64,000 bases of DNA from CAVPMW01 sp963706515 (GTDB lineage Bacteria; Chloroflexota; Anaerolineae; Anaerolineales; UBA4823): positions 62,001-126,000 of the forward strand of contig CAVPMW010000020.1 in the NCBI GenBank assembly GCA_963706515.1, given 5' to 3'. Each line of letters begins with the position of its first letter. Within the stretch, counting starts at the first letter, position 1. The notes under the pieces are model-generated. The model saw only the letters and a list, made by a program, of their open reading frames with translations, made no database searches and had not been told where the DNA came from. Of this stretch, positions 17,588-26,550 are shown in pieces. A program made the translations under genes and the position numbers.

Positions 17588-19457
17588 ATGAGCGGAAGAT
17601 TGCGCCTTGATCGATCGAATGGGCTGCTCTGGTTGGCAAAACTTGTGCCCGGGATGTTTTTCATGCTGTTCGCGCTTGCTCTGCTACGAACGCCGGTCAG
17701 AGCTGCCGGACCGTGGTATGTTGCGCCCAATGGAAATGATGGCAACAGCTGTCTCTCTCCGGCTTCGCCGTGCGCGAATATCCAGGCAGCTATCGGTAAA
17801 GCCTCCCCCGGCGACACCATTTACCTGGCGGAAGGGACTTATCTCGGGACGGGTGGGATCCTGGCTGCTTTCGGCCAAAATATGACCCTCTCCGGTGGTT
17901 GGAATGTTTCATTCACAGCACAATCCGGGTTATCCACACTCGATGGTCGCAATACCTACGAAATTATCTTCATTGCAGATAATATTCAGGTGACCCTCGT
18001 CCGCCTGCAAGTCCAGAACGGCAACGGCTATGGCATACAGGTGGGCAAATCTACCCTAAATTTGAACGACTTGATCGTCCAGAATAACGCCGGGGGCGGG
18101 ATCATCGCCCATCAGAGCACGCTGCTCCTCGAACGGAGCGTCGTTGCCGGCAATTTCCCGGTCGATGACGGCACTGGAACTTTTACGGGGGGCAGCGGGA
18201 TCGACCTCACTTCCGGCACACTTTCCTTGAATAACAGCACCATCAGTGGGAATATCTCGAACGATAACGGCGGCGGTCTACGCATCGATCAATCCACAGC
18301 GCACATTAACAACAGCACACTCAGCGGGAACCGCACCGCCGACGGCATGGGTGGAGGCGGCTTTGGCGGAGGCATATCAAACGAAGGGGCGAGCACGATC
18401 ACCATGCAAAACAGCCTCCTGGCTGGCAACAGCGCCATGCAAGGTGGACCGGACTGCAACGGAACGATCACCAGCAATGGGTATAACCTGGTGGGGAGCA
18501 CGGCTGGCTGTTCATTTCATATCTTTAGCGGAGATTTCCTGAATACTGCACCGAAAATACAAAAATTGGGAAATTATTATGCACTTCTGCCGGGCAGCTT
18601 TGCCATAGACGCAGGCAATCCAGCCGGCTGCAGCGACAACCTGGGCAACCCATTTACGACCGACCAGCGTGGTGCACCCCGCCCGGTCAACGGGAGCGGG
18701 CTCCCCAGCGCAGTGTGCGACATCGGTGCGTATGAATATGATCCGGCAACCCCCATCCATACTGTATAATTTGCCATTGATCGAGCACAGCTGCAGCAGC
18801 GGAGTCTGCGGACGAGTGCTGCTCAACGGAAGACCTGCCAGCGGGATTACGCTTCAGCTTCAATTTAATAGCGGCTCTGCCTGGTCGACATTGACGTCCC
18901 AAGCGACCGGAACGGACGGCAGCTATGCCTTCAGTGGATTAGCGAACCTGGGATCGAACCAGAAGTACCGGGTGGTCTATAGAAATGACAGCAGTACAGC
19001 CGGGCAGCTTTGGGCATGGGTAGGACCCGACCTGGTATCTTATCTTGCTGGCAGTGTCGTCCCCCAGCAGGACTTTGACATAGCCAACGTCGCATTGAAC
19101 GTTCCTGTGAATGGGACGACGCTCGGACTACCGAACACATTCTCCTGGCAGCCGCGCTGGAGCACACCGTCGGATTCCTATGAGCTGGATATCTACGACC
19201 CCGCCGACCAGGATCCCTATTTCTTTTCGGACCCACTCCTGGGCTATGTGAGCAGCTATAACCTGGCAGCCCTGCCGCCAGGATTCAGCAATAACATCGC
19301 CTACGGGTGGGAAGTCTGGGCATACAGCCCGGATGGCGGATATGGGATCTCACTCGATCTGAATGCGGTGACATTCTCGCCGGTGAAGCTGACTGCAGGA
19401 GGGGTGAACACTCCCGCACTGGCAATTCCGGGACGTCACCTGGAAAAGATAAAATAG
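17588..19457 (+). CDS. Secreted right-handed beta-helix protein, choice-of-anchor Q type (one frame change)
   Basis: Reconstructed at about 620 residues; the frame shifts near 18,755. An N-terminal signal segment (LVPGMFFMLFALALL) is followed by a DUF1565-like opening (WYVAPNGNDGNSC) and repeated beta-helix turns rich in NNSTISGN and NNSTLSGN, residues about 60-310. The choice-of-anchor Q close follows (GSFAIDAGNPAGC, TTDQRGAPRPVNG, CDIGAYEY). Directly after it comes YNLPLIEH, a variant of the FLPLI motif seen in neighbouring secreted proteins. The final 230 residues form beta-sandwich-like modules (GVCGRVLLNGRPASGITLQL). The likely role is surface carbohydrate binding or degradation; no catalytic residues can be named. 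Upstream in-frame ATGs exist, but 17,588 best fits the signal peptide. Confidence 0.72.
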
Positions 19458-19600
19458 TCCAATTTTTCACATTAGCATTCAGTTAAAGTCTCTGTTAACT
19501 ACTTGACTTTGCTCCGTTTTTTTTATATAAACATACCTAGGTTCGCCGCACTACCGGCCGGGCTGGGCCCCTGCCAGCCAACCTGGATAAACGATAATAA

Positions 19601-19653
19601 CCAGAAATCAGGTGGTTAGCGGCGCTGAGCGCCGCTAACCACCTGATTTCTGG
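19601..19653. terminator. Perfect 25-bp hairpin before the ABC operon
   Basis: Arms 19,601-19,625 and 19,629-19,653 are exact complements with a TGA loop, followed by GATTTTCTCC. It separates the beta-helix gene from the ABC operon. Confidence 0.75.
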
Positions 19654-19732
19654 GATTTTCTCCGAGTGGGGAGTTATCGGAACGGTTCAGCGGCAGACCC
19701 AAAATATTACAGGTTGAATTCAGGAGTACCCA

Positions 19733-20684
19733 ATGATCCGAGTTCGAGGCTCTGACCAAAGACTATGGGCCGCGTCGCGCCATCGAAAACCTGACTTTCT
19801 CCGCTAACAAGGGCGAAGTCATCGGCTTTCTGGGTCCCAACGGCGCAGGCAAAACCACCACGATGCGCATCCTGGTCGGCTATATGCCGCCCACCTCCGG
19901 CAAGGCAGAGATCGCCGGCTTCGACATCATCGACCAATCGATCGAAGTGCGCAAACGCGTGGGCTACCTGCCTGAGACGGTCCCCCTCTATCCGGATATG
20001 ACCGTGTACGAGTATTTGAAGTACATGGCAGACTTGCGCCGCTTGAAGAAAGCGGACGAGCGCATCGATGAGGTGCTCGAGCTGGTGCACATGGAGGAAC
20101 GCGCGGATGGGTATATTGGCAACCTGTCCAAAGGCATGCGCCAGCGAGTTGGCCTGGCACAGGCTTTGCTCCACAAACCGGAAGTGTTGATCCTGGACGA
20201 GCCGACTATCGGGCTTGACCCGGCGCAGATCATCGAAGTGCGCAACCTGATCCGCGAGCTGGGCGACGAGCACACCGTGCTGCTCTCTACCCACATCCTT
20301 TCGGAAGCACAGCAGATCTGCAACCACATCCTGATCATTAATAAAGGGCACATTGTCGCCGAAGACAGCCCCGAACGCTTGCAGGCGCGCCTGATGGGCG
20401 CTCAACGGGTTGCGCTCAGGGTTGGCGGTGACCAGGATGGGGTTGAAGAGATCGTCAAAAAAATTCCGGGAGTCAGCCGGCTGCAAGCCAGCCCGGACGG
20501 GAGCCTGGAGTACGAATCTTCGCCGGGCGTAGAGACTCGCCCCCAGGTCAGCCGGGCCCTGGTGGAGGCAGGCTACGACCTGCTGGAGCTGCGCGCTATC
20601 AGCCTGAGCCTGGAGGATATTTTCTTACAGCTTACCCGTGAAGAGCCACCAGTCCCGCAGCTGGGTGAAAGCTCAGAGGACTGA
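19733..20684 (+). CDS. ABC transporter ATP-binding protein, GldA-like (one frame change at the start)
   Basis: About 316 residues. The ATG at 19,733 follows CAGGAG; an extra T near 19,744 shifts the frame, after which the sequence reads normally. Walker A is GPNGAGKTTT, the signature NLSKGMRQRVGLAQALL, Walker B VLILDEPTIGLDP, and the H-loop LLSTHILSEAQQ. The C-terminal 90 residues form the extra domain seen in exporters of this type (ending LSLEDIFLQLTREE). It powers the permease encoded 13 bases downstream. The four-gene order ATPase, ABC-2 permease, GldG-like protein, DUF4340 protein is widespread in bacteria that do not glide, so the substrate is open. Confidence 0.9.
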
Positions 20685-20696
20685 GGTAATATATCT

Positions 20697-21437
20697 ATGC
20701 GCAACATTTGGACGATTGCAAGCAAAGAATACGACCAGTATTTCGCCAGCCCGATCGCTTACCTGGTGATGTTCGTCATCCTGTTCGTGGTGGGCATCTT
20801 CTTCTACCTGCAGCTGCAAGCTGCCTACATTCAACAGTTCGCTCCCGGGGTCGACATCACCGCCGGCCCGCTGGCTGCCTTAATGATGCTGTCTATCCCG
20901 GCGCTCACCACCCGCACGCTGGCTGAGGAGCGCCGCACGGGCACCATCGAGCTGCTCCTGACCGCCCCCATACGGGATTGGGAGCTCGTGGTCGGTAAGT
21001 GGCTCGGCGTTTTCTTGCTTTTGCTCACAATCATTGCGATCACCCTGGTCTTTCCCCTGGTGCTCAACCAGCTGGTCAGCCCTGGCATCGACCAGGGACA
21101 GCTCATCGCCGCCTACCTGGGCTTGATCCTGGTTGCCGCTGCTCTAAGCGCAGTCGGCGTGTTTATCTCTTCATTATTCAGCAACCAGATCGCAGCTTTT
21201 GCGACTACCCTGGGCATTCTGATCCTGCTCTGGTGGGTGATCGGACCGATCGCCCAAACCGTTGGACCCGTGGGGCGGTTCGGCGACCTGATTACCTACC
21301 TGAACTTCAATGACCATTTTTACAGCAATATGCTGCGTGGGATATTGGACTTGAAGGACGTCATTTTCTACTTAAGCGTGACCGCTTTGTGCCTGTTCCT
21401 GGGGACCATGACGGTGGAAACCCGGAGGTGGCGATGA
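20697..21437 (+). CDS. ABC-2 type permease, GldF-like
   Basis: An intact 246-residue membrane protein with six hydrophobic segments. It starts MRNIWTIASKEYDQYFASPIAYLV, and the conserved loop TLAEERRTGTIELLLTAPIRDWELVVGKWLG is the hallmark of ABC-2 permeases of the Gld/Nos type (only fragments of that loop are diagnostic: EERRTGTIE and LLTAPI). It forms the membrane channel driven by the ATPase upstream. The next gene overlaps its end by four bases (ATGA), so the products are translationally coupled. Confidence 0.9.
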   Translation: MRNIWTIASKEYDQYFASPIAYLVMFVILFVVGIFFYLQLQAAYIQQFAPGVDITAGPLAALMMLSIPALTTRTLAEERRTGTIELLLTAPIRDWELVVGKWLGVFLLLLTIIAITLVFPLVLNQLVSPGIDQGQLIAAYLGLILVAAALSAVGVFISSLFSNQIAAFATTLGILILLWWVIGPIAQTVGPVGRFGDLITYLNFNDHFYSNMLRGILDLKDVIFYLSVTALCLFLGTMTVETRRWR

Positions 21438-22981
21438 GCACCAAGCTCAGGCGTTTCGCTCCTCTTGGACTGGTCCTGGCGGGGGCCGCGGCACTCTTTG
21501 CCATCGGCTATTACCTGGTCGAGCGCAAAGTCGACTTGATCCTGGAGGTCAGCCTCGCGCTGATCGTCGTGGGCCTGGCTCTCTTCGTGATCCTCGACCC
21601 CGGGCGAGTGCGCCGGGCGCTAACCGGGCGGCAGGCGCGCTATGGCAGCAACGCCCTGGTGCTCACCATTGGTTTCCTGGGGATCCTGGTAGTCGTCAAC
21701 GTCCTGGTCTTCCAAAACACCAAGACCTGGGACCTGACTGAAGATAAGAGCTACACCCTCGCCAAGGAAACCCTGCAGACCCTGCAATCTTTACCGGGGA
21801 AGGTTACCGCCACCGCTTTCTTTACTTCCGGGATCAGCCCCGAAAGCGCAAAATCGCTGCTGCAAGAGTATCACACGCAGGGCAAAGGCAAGTTCGATTT
21901 CAGCTTCGTCGACCCCGACCAGAACCCGGTCGCGGCTCGCCAGGCTGCCATCGCTCACGATGGAACCATCGTACTGGCGATGGGCGACCAGAAAGTGCTG
22001 GTCGAATCGCCTGCCGAGCAGGACCTGACTGCCGGGCTGGTGCGCCTGATGAACCCGCAATCCCAGGTTATCTACTTTCTGACCGGGCACGGCGAGCACA
22101 ACCCGGATGACACCGGCGATATGAGCTACAGCCAGGTAAAACGGCTGCTGACGAGCAAGAACTACGGTGTCAAGAACCTGAACCTGCTGACGGAGAATAC
22201 CATCCCCAGCGATGCACAGGTGATCGTAATTGCCGGTCCGCAAAAGCCGATTTCCGCAGATGAAGTCAGCAAGCTGAAAGATTTTCAAAGCAAAGGAGGC
22301 GGGCTGGTTGTGCTTTCCGAGCCGTCCGTGATCTATGACCTGGGTCCAGACGACTCACTGGCAAGCTATATGCAGCAGAGCTGGGGAATAACCCTGGATA
22401 AGGACATGGTGATCGATACGACATCTCAGTCGCCTTTTGCACCGTTTGCCAACCAATATACGCAATCTGCCATTACCAACCCATTGCAGAACACGACCGC
22501 GCAATTCCCTACCGCGCACAGCGTGGAAGCAGGTCAGGCTGCCCAGGGCGTCACAGTCCAACCCCTGGTGCTCACGGCAGCCGAGAGCTGGGGCGAGACC
22601 GACCTGGCAGGGCTGAAGAGCCAGCCCCCCAATATCTCCTTCGACAAGAATACCGACCTGCCGGGACCGGTCGCGCTGGCTGCCTCGGGAGAGGATATCA
22701 ACCAGAAATCACGGGTGGTAGTCTTCGGAGACGCGGATTTCCCTGCTGACGTCAACTTCTCGGCTTACGCTAACGGCGACCTGTTTGCGAACGCGGTCGA
22801 TTGGGCTGCCAACCGCGAAGACCTGATCAGCTTGAACCCCAAGGCGAACACCCAACGCTTGCTTGCCCCGCCCAAAGCGGTGACAATGAACCTGATCCTG
22901 TTGGGGATGGTAATACTTATCCCAGGGATAGCGCTGGTCTCAGGTGGATGGGTATGGTGGCAGCACCGGAGGAGAGGTTAG
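21434..22981 (+). CDS. GldG-like membrane-anchored auxiliary protein
   Basis: An intact 515-residue protein. Two transmembrane helices come first (about residues 10-30 and 38-55), a third near residue 75 (LTIGFLGILVVVNVLVF), then a large extracytoplasmic domain. It begins WDLTEDKSYTLAKET, typical of the GldG/IFT52-like family, and includes VIYFLTGHGEHNP and GGGLVVLSEPS. A last transmembrane helix is at the C-terminus (LLGMVILIPGIALVSGGWVWW), followed by a basic tail. The family accompanies ABC-2 exporters; in Flavobacterium the counterpart supports gliding, elsewhere the role is unknown. The start is fixed by the ATGA overlap with the permease gene. Confidence 0.88.
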   Translation: MSTKLRRFAPLGLVLAGAAALFAIGYYLVERKVDLILEVSLALIVVGLALFVILDPGRVRRALTGRQARYGSNALVLTIGFLGILVVVNVLVFQNTKTWDLTEDKSYTLAKETLQTLQSLPGKVTATAFFTSGISPESAKSLLQEYHTQGKGKFDFSFVDPDQNPVAARQAAIAHDGTIVLAMGDQKVLVESPAEQDLTAGLVRLMNPQSQVIYFLTGHGEHNPDDTGDMSYSQVKRLLTSKNYGVKNLNLLTENTIPSDAQVIVIAGPQKPISADEVSKLKDFQSKGGGLVVLSEPSVIYDLGPDDSLASYMQQSWGITLDKDMVIDTTSQSPFAPFANQYTQSAITNPLQNTTAQFPTAHSVEAGQAAQGVTVQPLVLTAAESWGETDLAGLKSQPPNISFDKNTDLPGPVALAASGEDINQKSRVVVFGDADFPADVNFSAYANGDLFANAVDWAANREDLISLNPKANTQRLLAPPKAVTMNLILLGMVILIPGIALVSGGWVWWQHRRRG

Positions 22982-22987
22982 CCTGCA

Positions 22988-23584
22988 ATGATCCGCCGCT
23001 CGACCTGGGTCATCCTCATCATTTTCCTCTTGCTGCTGGGCGGATTTTTCATATTCAACCGGCGCAAGGAACAGACCGCGGCGCAGCAGCCGACTCCCAC
23101 TGCCGCCGGCCAGACAGTGTTCGGCACGTTGGTCGATCAGATCCAGGGGATGTCGCTGCAGGACAACCAGGGCAGGCGGATGGAGATTAGCCGGAAAAAC
23201 GAAATCTGGTCACTGGTCGAGCCGGCAGCAGTCGATGCCACCGACGTGGAGCGCGCTGCGGCGCTGGCAACCCGCCTGGCTGAGCTGCGCACGACGTCCC
23301 AGCTGGAGCAGCAGCCCGATGCCCAGGCGATGGGGCTGGACATACCTGTCCTTATCGCACGTGTGACCCTGAAGGACGGCAGCCAGCGCGTGCTATACCT
23401 GGGTGATACCACCCCTACCGGGAACGGCGTGTATGCCTTACTGCCTTCCGGTCAGGCAGCCGTCCTGGACCAGCAAACCCTGGATGGCTTGAAGTCTTAC
23501 CTGGATAACCCGCCGGTGCTCGTCCCCCCCACCGTTGGGTTGACCCCTCTTGCTCCGGATCTACTCGTGACCCCAACGCCTTAG
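22988..23584 (+). CDS. DUF4340 domain protein
   Basis: A 198-residue protein with one N-terminal transmembrane anchor (VILIIFLLLLGGFFIF, residues about 8-24) and an external domain. The DUF4340 features are the beta-strand pair IQGMSLQDNQGRRMEISR plus NEIWSLVEP, then LATRLAELRTTSQLE and the mid-part AMGLDIPVLIARVTL. It ends in a Pro/Thr-rich tail, shorter than many homologues. It lies six bases after the GldG-like gene and closes the operon. Its role in the exporter complex is not known. Confidence 0.85.
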   Translation: MIRRSTWVILIIFLLLLGGFFIFNRRKEQTAAQQPTPTAAGQTVFGTLVDQIQGMSLQDNQGRRMEISRKNEIWSLVEPAAVDATDVERAAALATRLAELRTTSQLEQQPDAQAMGLDIPVLIARVTLKDGSQRVLYLGDTTPTGNGVYALLPSGQAAVLDQQTLDGLKSYLDNPPVLVPPTVGLTPLAPDLLVTPTP

Positions 23585-23865
23585 CAGCGGGATGGATTAA
23601 TAAACGAGGAACATATTGCTTTTTAGAAAAAAACCATGTATTCTCATTCTAGTGCAATTCGCCGATTGCTGATAAGCCTATAATATTATTTCATGCGACG
23701 AATTGCTAAAGCAACAGAAGTGGACGCGTATACGTATAAATAATTAAGGATACTGCCGACGAACAGTGAGTGATAAGGATTATTGGTTTCTGGTACGAGC
23801 GATACTGCCCACCGGGTTAACCAGAGCACTAGAGCTGAGGTTCCGGTGGATTCTATGGAGAAAAA

Positions 23866-25087
23866 ATGATTGATGATGAACTGCTAACAACTTACGAGGG
23901 ACGCGAAGAAGAAGAAGGACATTCTGCGATTGCCCGCTTGATCGAGCTGGGCAGGCAGAAATCCTACGTAACGATCGATGATATCCTGAACTTCTTCCCC
24001 GAAGCTGAACAGGATGTGGACCAGCTCGAAGAAGCCTTTGCCGCGCTGCTCAGTGCAGGCATCCCTTACGTGGATGAGCCAGCTGCAGTTGGCCCCACCG
24101 AAGATGAGCTGATGGAGGAAGAGACTGAGGAAGATGCACCGGCTGGGCTGCCGGTGGACGATAACTACCTGGCAAATATCGATACTGACGATACGATCGG
24201 CCTGTACTTGAAAGAAGTAGGTCGTGTGCCGCTGCTGACCGCCATAGAGGAAGTGGAGCTGGCTCAGCGCATCGAACGCGGCCGGCTGGCACGTGAAGAG
24301 CTGGCGAGGGGCAATGTTACCCTGCGGCGGCGCACGGAGCTGCAGGAGCTGATCGAGGATGGCTGGGCTGCCCGCGAGCATCTGATTACTGCGAACTCAC
24401 GCCTGGTGATCTGCGTCGCCAAGAAATACATGGGCCGCGGGGTACCTTTCCTGGATCTGATCCAGGAAGGCAACATCGGCCTGATCCGCGCCGCCAAGAA
24501 GTTCGATTACCGCCGCGGGCACAAGTTTCAGCACCTATGCCACCTGGTGGATCCGCCAGGCAGTCACCCGGGCGATCGCCGACCAGGGCCGCACGATCCG
24601 CGTGCCGGTGCACATGGGCGACCAGATCAATAAGCTGCTGCGCGTACAGCACCAGCTCACCCAGCGCCTGGGCCGCGATCCATCCGTGGATGAGCTGGCT
24701 CAGGCGCTGGACGTGACTCCACAGAAAGTGGAGAACATGATCCAGGTTGCCCGCCGGCCGCTCTCGCTGGAGACCCCTACCGATGACGAAGAGGATTCGG
24801 TGCTGGGTGATTTCATCCAGGACGAAGAAGTGGCTGCACCGGACGAGACTGCCACCTATAACCTGCTGCGCGAGCATCTGGACGCGGTGCTGAACGGGCT
24901 GCCGCCGCGCGAGGTGCGCATCTTGCAGTTGCGCTACGGGCTGCTGGATGGTCAGGCATACACATTGGAAGAAGTGGGTCGCAAGATGGGCGTCACCCGC
25001 GAGCGTGTGCGCCAGATCGAAGCCCAGGCGCTCAGCCGCCTGCGCCACCCCGCCATCCGGCGCAAGCTGCGCGAGTATTTGGGGTAA
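23866..25087 (+). CDS. rpoD: Principal-type RNA polymerase sigma factor (RpoD/SigA family; one frame change)
   Basis: About 407 residues when an extra T near 24,525 is removed; the break falls in KFSTYATWWIRQAV, so the protein must be intact in the living cell. The order is region 1.1-like acidic N-terminus (residues 1-100), region 1.2 (IGLYLKEVGRVPLLTA), region 2 (NSRLVICVAKKYMGRGVPF, DLIQEGNIGLIRA), region 3 (INKLLRVQHQLTQRLGRDPS) and region 4 (REVRILQLRYGLLDG, then VTRERVRQIEAQALSRLR). It directs core RNA polymerase to TTGACA/TATAAT promoters such as those near 16.6-16.8 kb. Paralogous principal-like sigma factors are common in Chloroflexota, so it may not be the only one. A strong terminator follows. 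Confidence 0.93.
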
Positions 25088-25089
25088 GT

Positions 25090-25139
25090 ACCCAAAAAAG
25101 GCATGCGCGGGAAGATACCCGCTCATGCCTTTTTTGGGT
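25090..25139. terminator. 22-bp terminator after the sigma gene
   Basis: Arms 25,090-25,111 and 25,118-25,139 pair with one mismatch, with an A6/T6 run inside an ACCC/GGGT clamp. It begins two bases after the sigma stop codon. Confidence 0.85.
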
Positions 25140-25198
25140 CTACTAAATTATTAATAAAATCCTTCCCTAAGGAATTGCCGGAAAAAGGAGAATTGCAT

Positions 25199-25730
25199 AT
25201 GGATCTATTCAGTATAGGTCTGCTCGTCGCGGGAATACTCTTATTGGTAACTGGCAGGCGTCTGTTTTGGTTGTGCGCTGCCTTAGTCGGCTTCGCCATT
25301 GGGATCAATTTCGGAATAGGTCTATTCAACTCGCCCCTCCTGGCCTGGGGCATGGCTATTCTATTCGCCCTTATCGGAGCCTGGTTGGCAATAAGAATTC
25401 GTGAAGATCGCAGTTTGGATCGTCGGCTTTTTCCTGGGAGTGGCTATTACCGGGGGCTTGTTCAATATGTTCGGCTGGGCACATTCGCTGTGGTACTGGC
25501 TGGCATTAATCGTGGTGGGCTTGATCTGCGCTGTGGTATTGGGACTCTTCTTCAACTGGGGTTTGATCGTCTTATCTTCTTTCGTGGGTGCAATCTTCGT
25601 CTCTGACGCCATCGATGGCTGGCTGGGGATCGCCGCCACCTGGTCCACCCTGATCCTGCTCGGGCTGCTGGTAGTAGGCATCGTCGTCCAGGGAGTCCAG
25701 CTGCGCACTGCTAAAGGAAAAACCACATAA
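25199..25730 (+). CDS. Small multi-pass membrane protein (one frame change)
   Basis: Reconstructed at about 176 residues; the frame changes near 25,400. It is almost entirely hydrophobic with about six segments in Gly/Leu/Ala-rich helices (LFSIGLLVAGILLLVTGRRLF, then LVGFAIGINFGIGLF, then VWIVGFFLGVAITGGLF, then LALIVVGLICAVVLGLFF). The repeated small-residue helices resemble DUF4203/TMEM198-type proteins, but I cannot name the family with confidence. The ATG follows AAAGGAGAATTGCAT. It is a single-gene unit between two terminators; no function can be proposed. Confidence 0.7.
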
Positions 25731-25764
25731 TGTGATTGAGCAGATCGAATTATGGGTGCTAAGT

Positions 25765-25811
25765 TAAAAAAGGGCCGCGCCTGCAGAAAAACCAGGCTGT
25801 AGTCCTTTTTT
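25765..25811 (+). terminator. Imperfect terminator hairpin
   Basis: An A6 run plus GG...GCCTG pairs with CAGGC...CC plus T6; the middle of the stem is imperfect. It lies 35 bases after the small membrane protein gene and ends in T6. Confidence 0.6.
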
Positions 25812-25949
25812 GATTGATACAAGCAATCGGTACGTTTGTCATCCGCAAATCGTGAAATTTCCAACTACAGAATCGCTGGTAAATTTGGTTTAATCAGATA
25901 AACCCTGCGAGATTGGCCGAAAACCCCGATAATGTAAAAGGAGAAGAAT

Positions 25950-26447
25950 ATGTCCAAAACACTCGAAGACCTGCAGGAAGCATTTGCAGGCGAATCGCAA
26001 GCGAACCGCAAATACACCTTATTCGCCCAGAAGGCAGATGATGAGGGATACCCACAGGCGGCACACCTGTTCCGGGCAGCCGCGCGCTCAGAGGCTGTGC
26101 ATGCCTCCAACCACCTGCGCGCCATGGGCGGGGTCCGTCCGACCAGCGAGAACCTGCAGGAAGCCTTCGACGGTGAGACCTACGAGGTTACCACTATGTA
26201 CCCGCCGTTCATCCAGGACGCACAGGACGAGGGCAACCGCCGGGCTGCCTCATCCTTCGAATGGGCGTGGAAAGTTGAGCAAGAACACGCCGAGCTCTAT
26301 GCGCAAATGCTGAAATCGCTCGACCAACCGCCGGTTGAAGTGGAATATTACGTGTGTCCGGTTTGCGGGCACACCCATATCGGTCCTCCACCTGAAAAAT
26401 GCCCGGTTTGCGGTACTCCGGGAAAAAGGTTCGAGCAGGTTCTATAA
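25950..26447 (+). CDS. Rubrerythrin
   Basis: An intact 165-residue non-haem iron protein that reduces hydrogen peroxide in anaerobes and microaerobes. The N-terminal ferritin-like four-helix part supplies the diiron ligands (FAGESQANRKY, ARSEAVHASNH, FDGETYE, WKVEQEHAELY). The C-terminal rubredoxin-like domain binds one iron through two CxxCG knuckles (VCPVCGH and KCPVCGT). The order ferritin-like then rubredoxin is the classic form. GGAG six bases before the ATG is a normal site. It points to an anaerobic lifestyle with defence against oxygen. It is transcribed alone, converging on the ion-channel gene. Confidence 0.96.
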   Translation: MSKTLEDLQEAFAGESQANRKYTLFAQKADDEGYPQAAHLFRAAARSEAVHASNHLRAMGGVRPTSENLQEAFDGETYEVTTMYPPFIQDAQDEGNRRAASSFEWAWKVEQEHAELYAQMLKSLDQPPVEVEYYVCPVCGHTHIGPPPEKCPVCGTPGKRFEQVL

Positions 26448-26473
26448 TTTTTTTCAAATTCCAATGTAATTAC

Positions 26474-26524
26474 CGAAAAAAGGATAATGGGTGGGCGAAC
26501 GCCTACCCATTATCCTTTTTTTCG
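26474..26524. terminator. 23-bp bidirectional terminator
   Basis: Arms 26,474-26,496 and 26,502-26,524 pair with one G-U; an A6/T6 run sits inside a CG clamp. It lies between the converging rubrerythrin and ion-channel genes. Confidence 0.85.
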
Positions 26525-26550
26525 TATTTTCACCCTAAACTGGAAGCAGA

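Noticed and set aside
23866..25087. Programmed frameshifting in the sigma factor and other broken genes
   Set aside because: Breaks occur at unrelated contexts, in both directions, and in most long genes; no shared slippery heptamer followed by a structure is seen. Sequence error is simpler.
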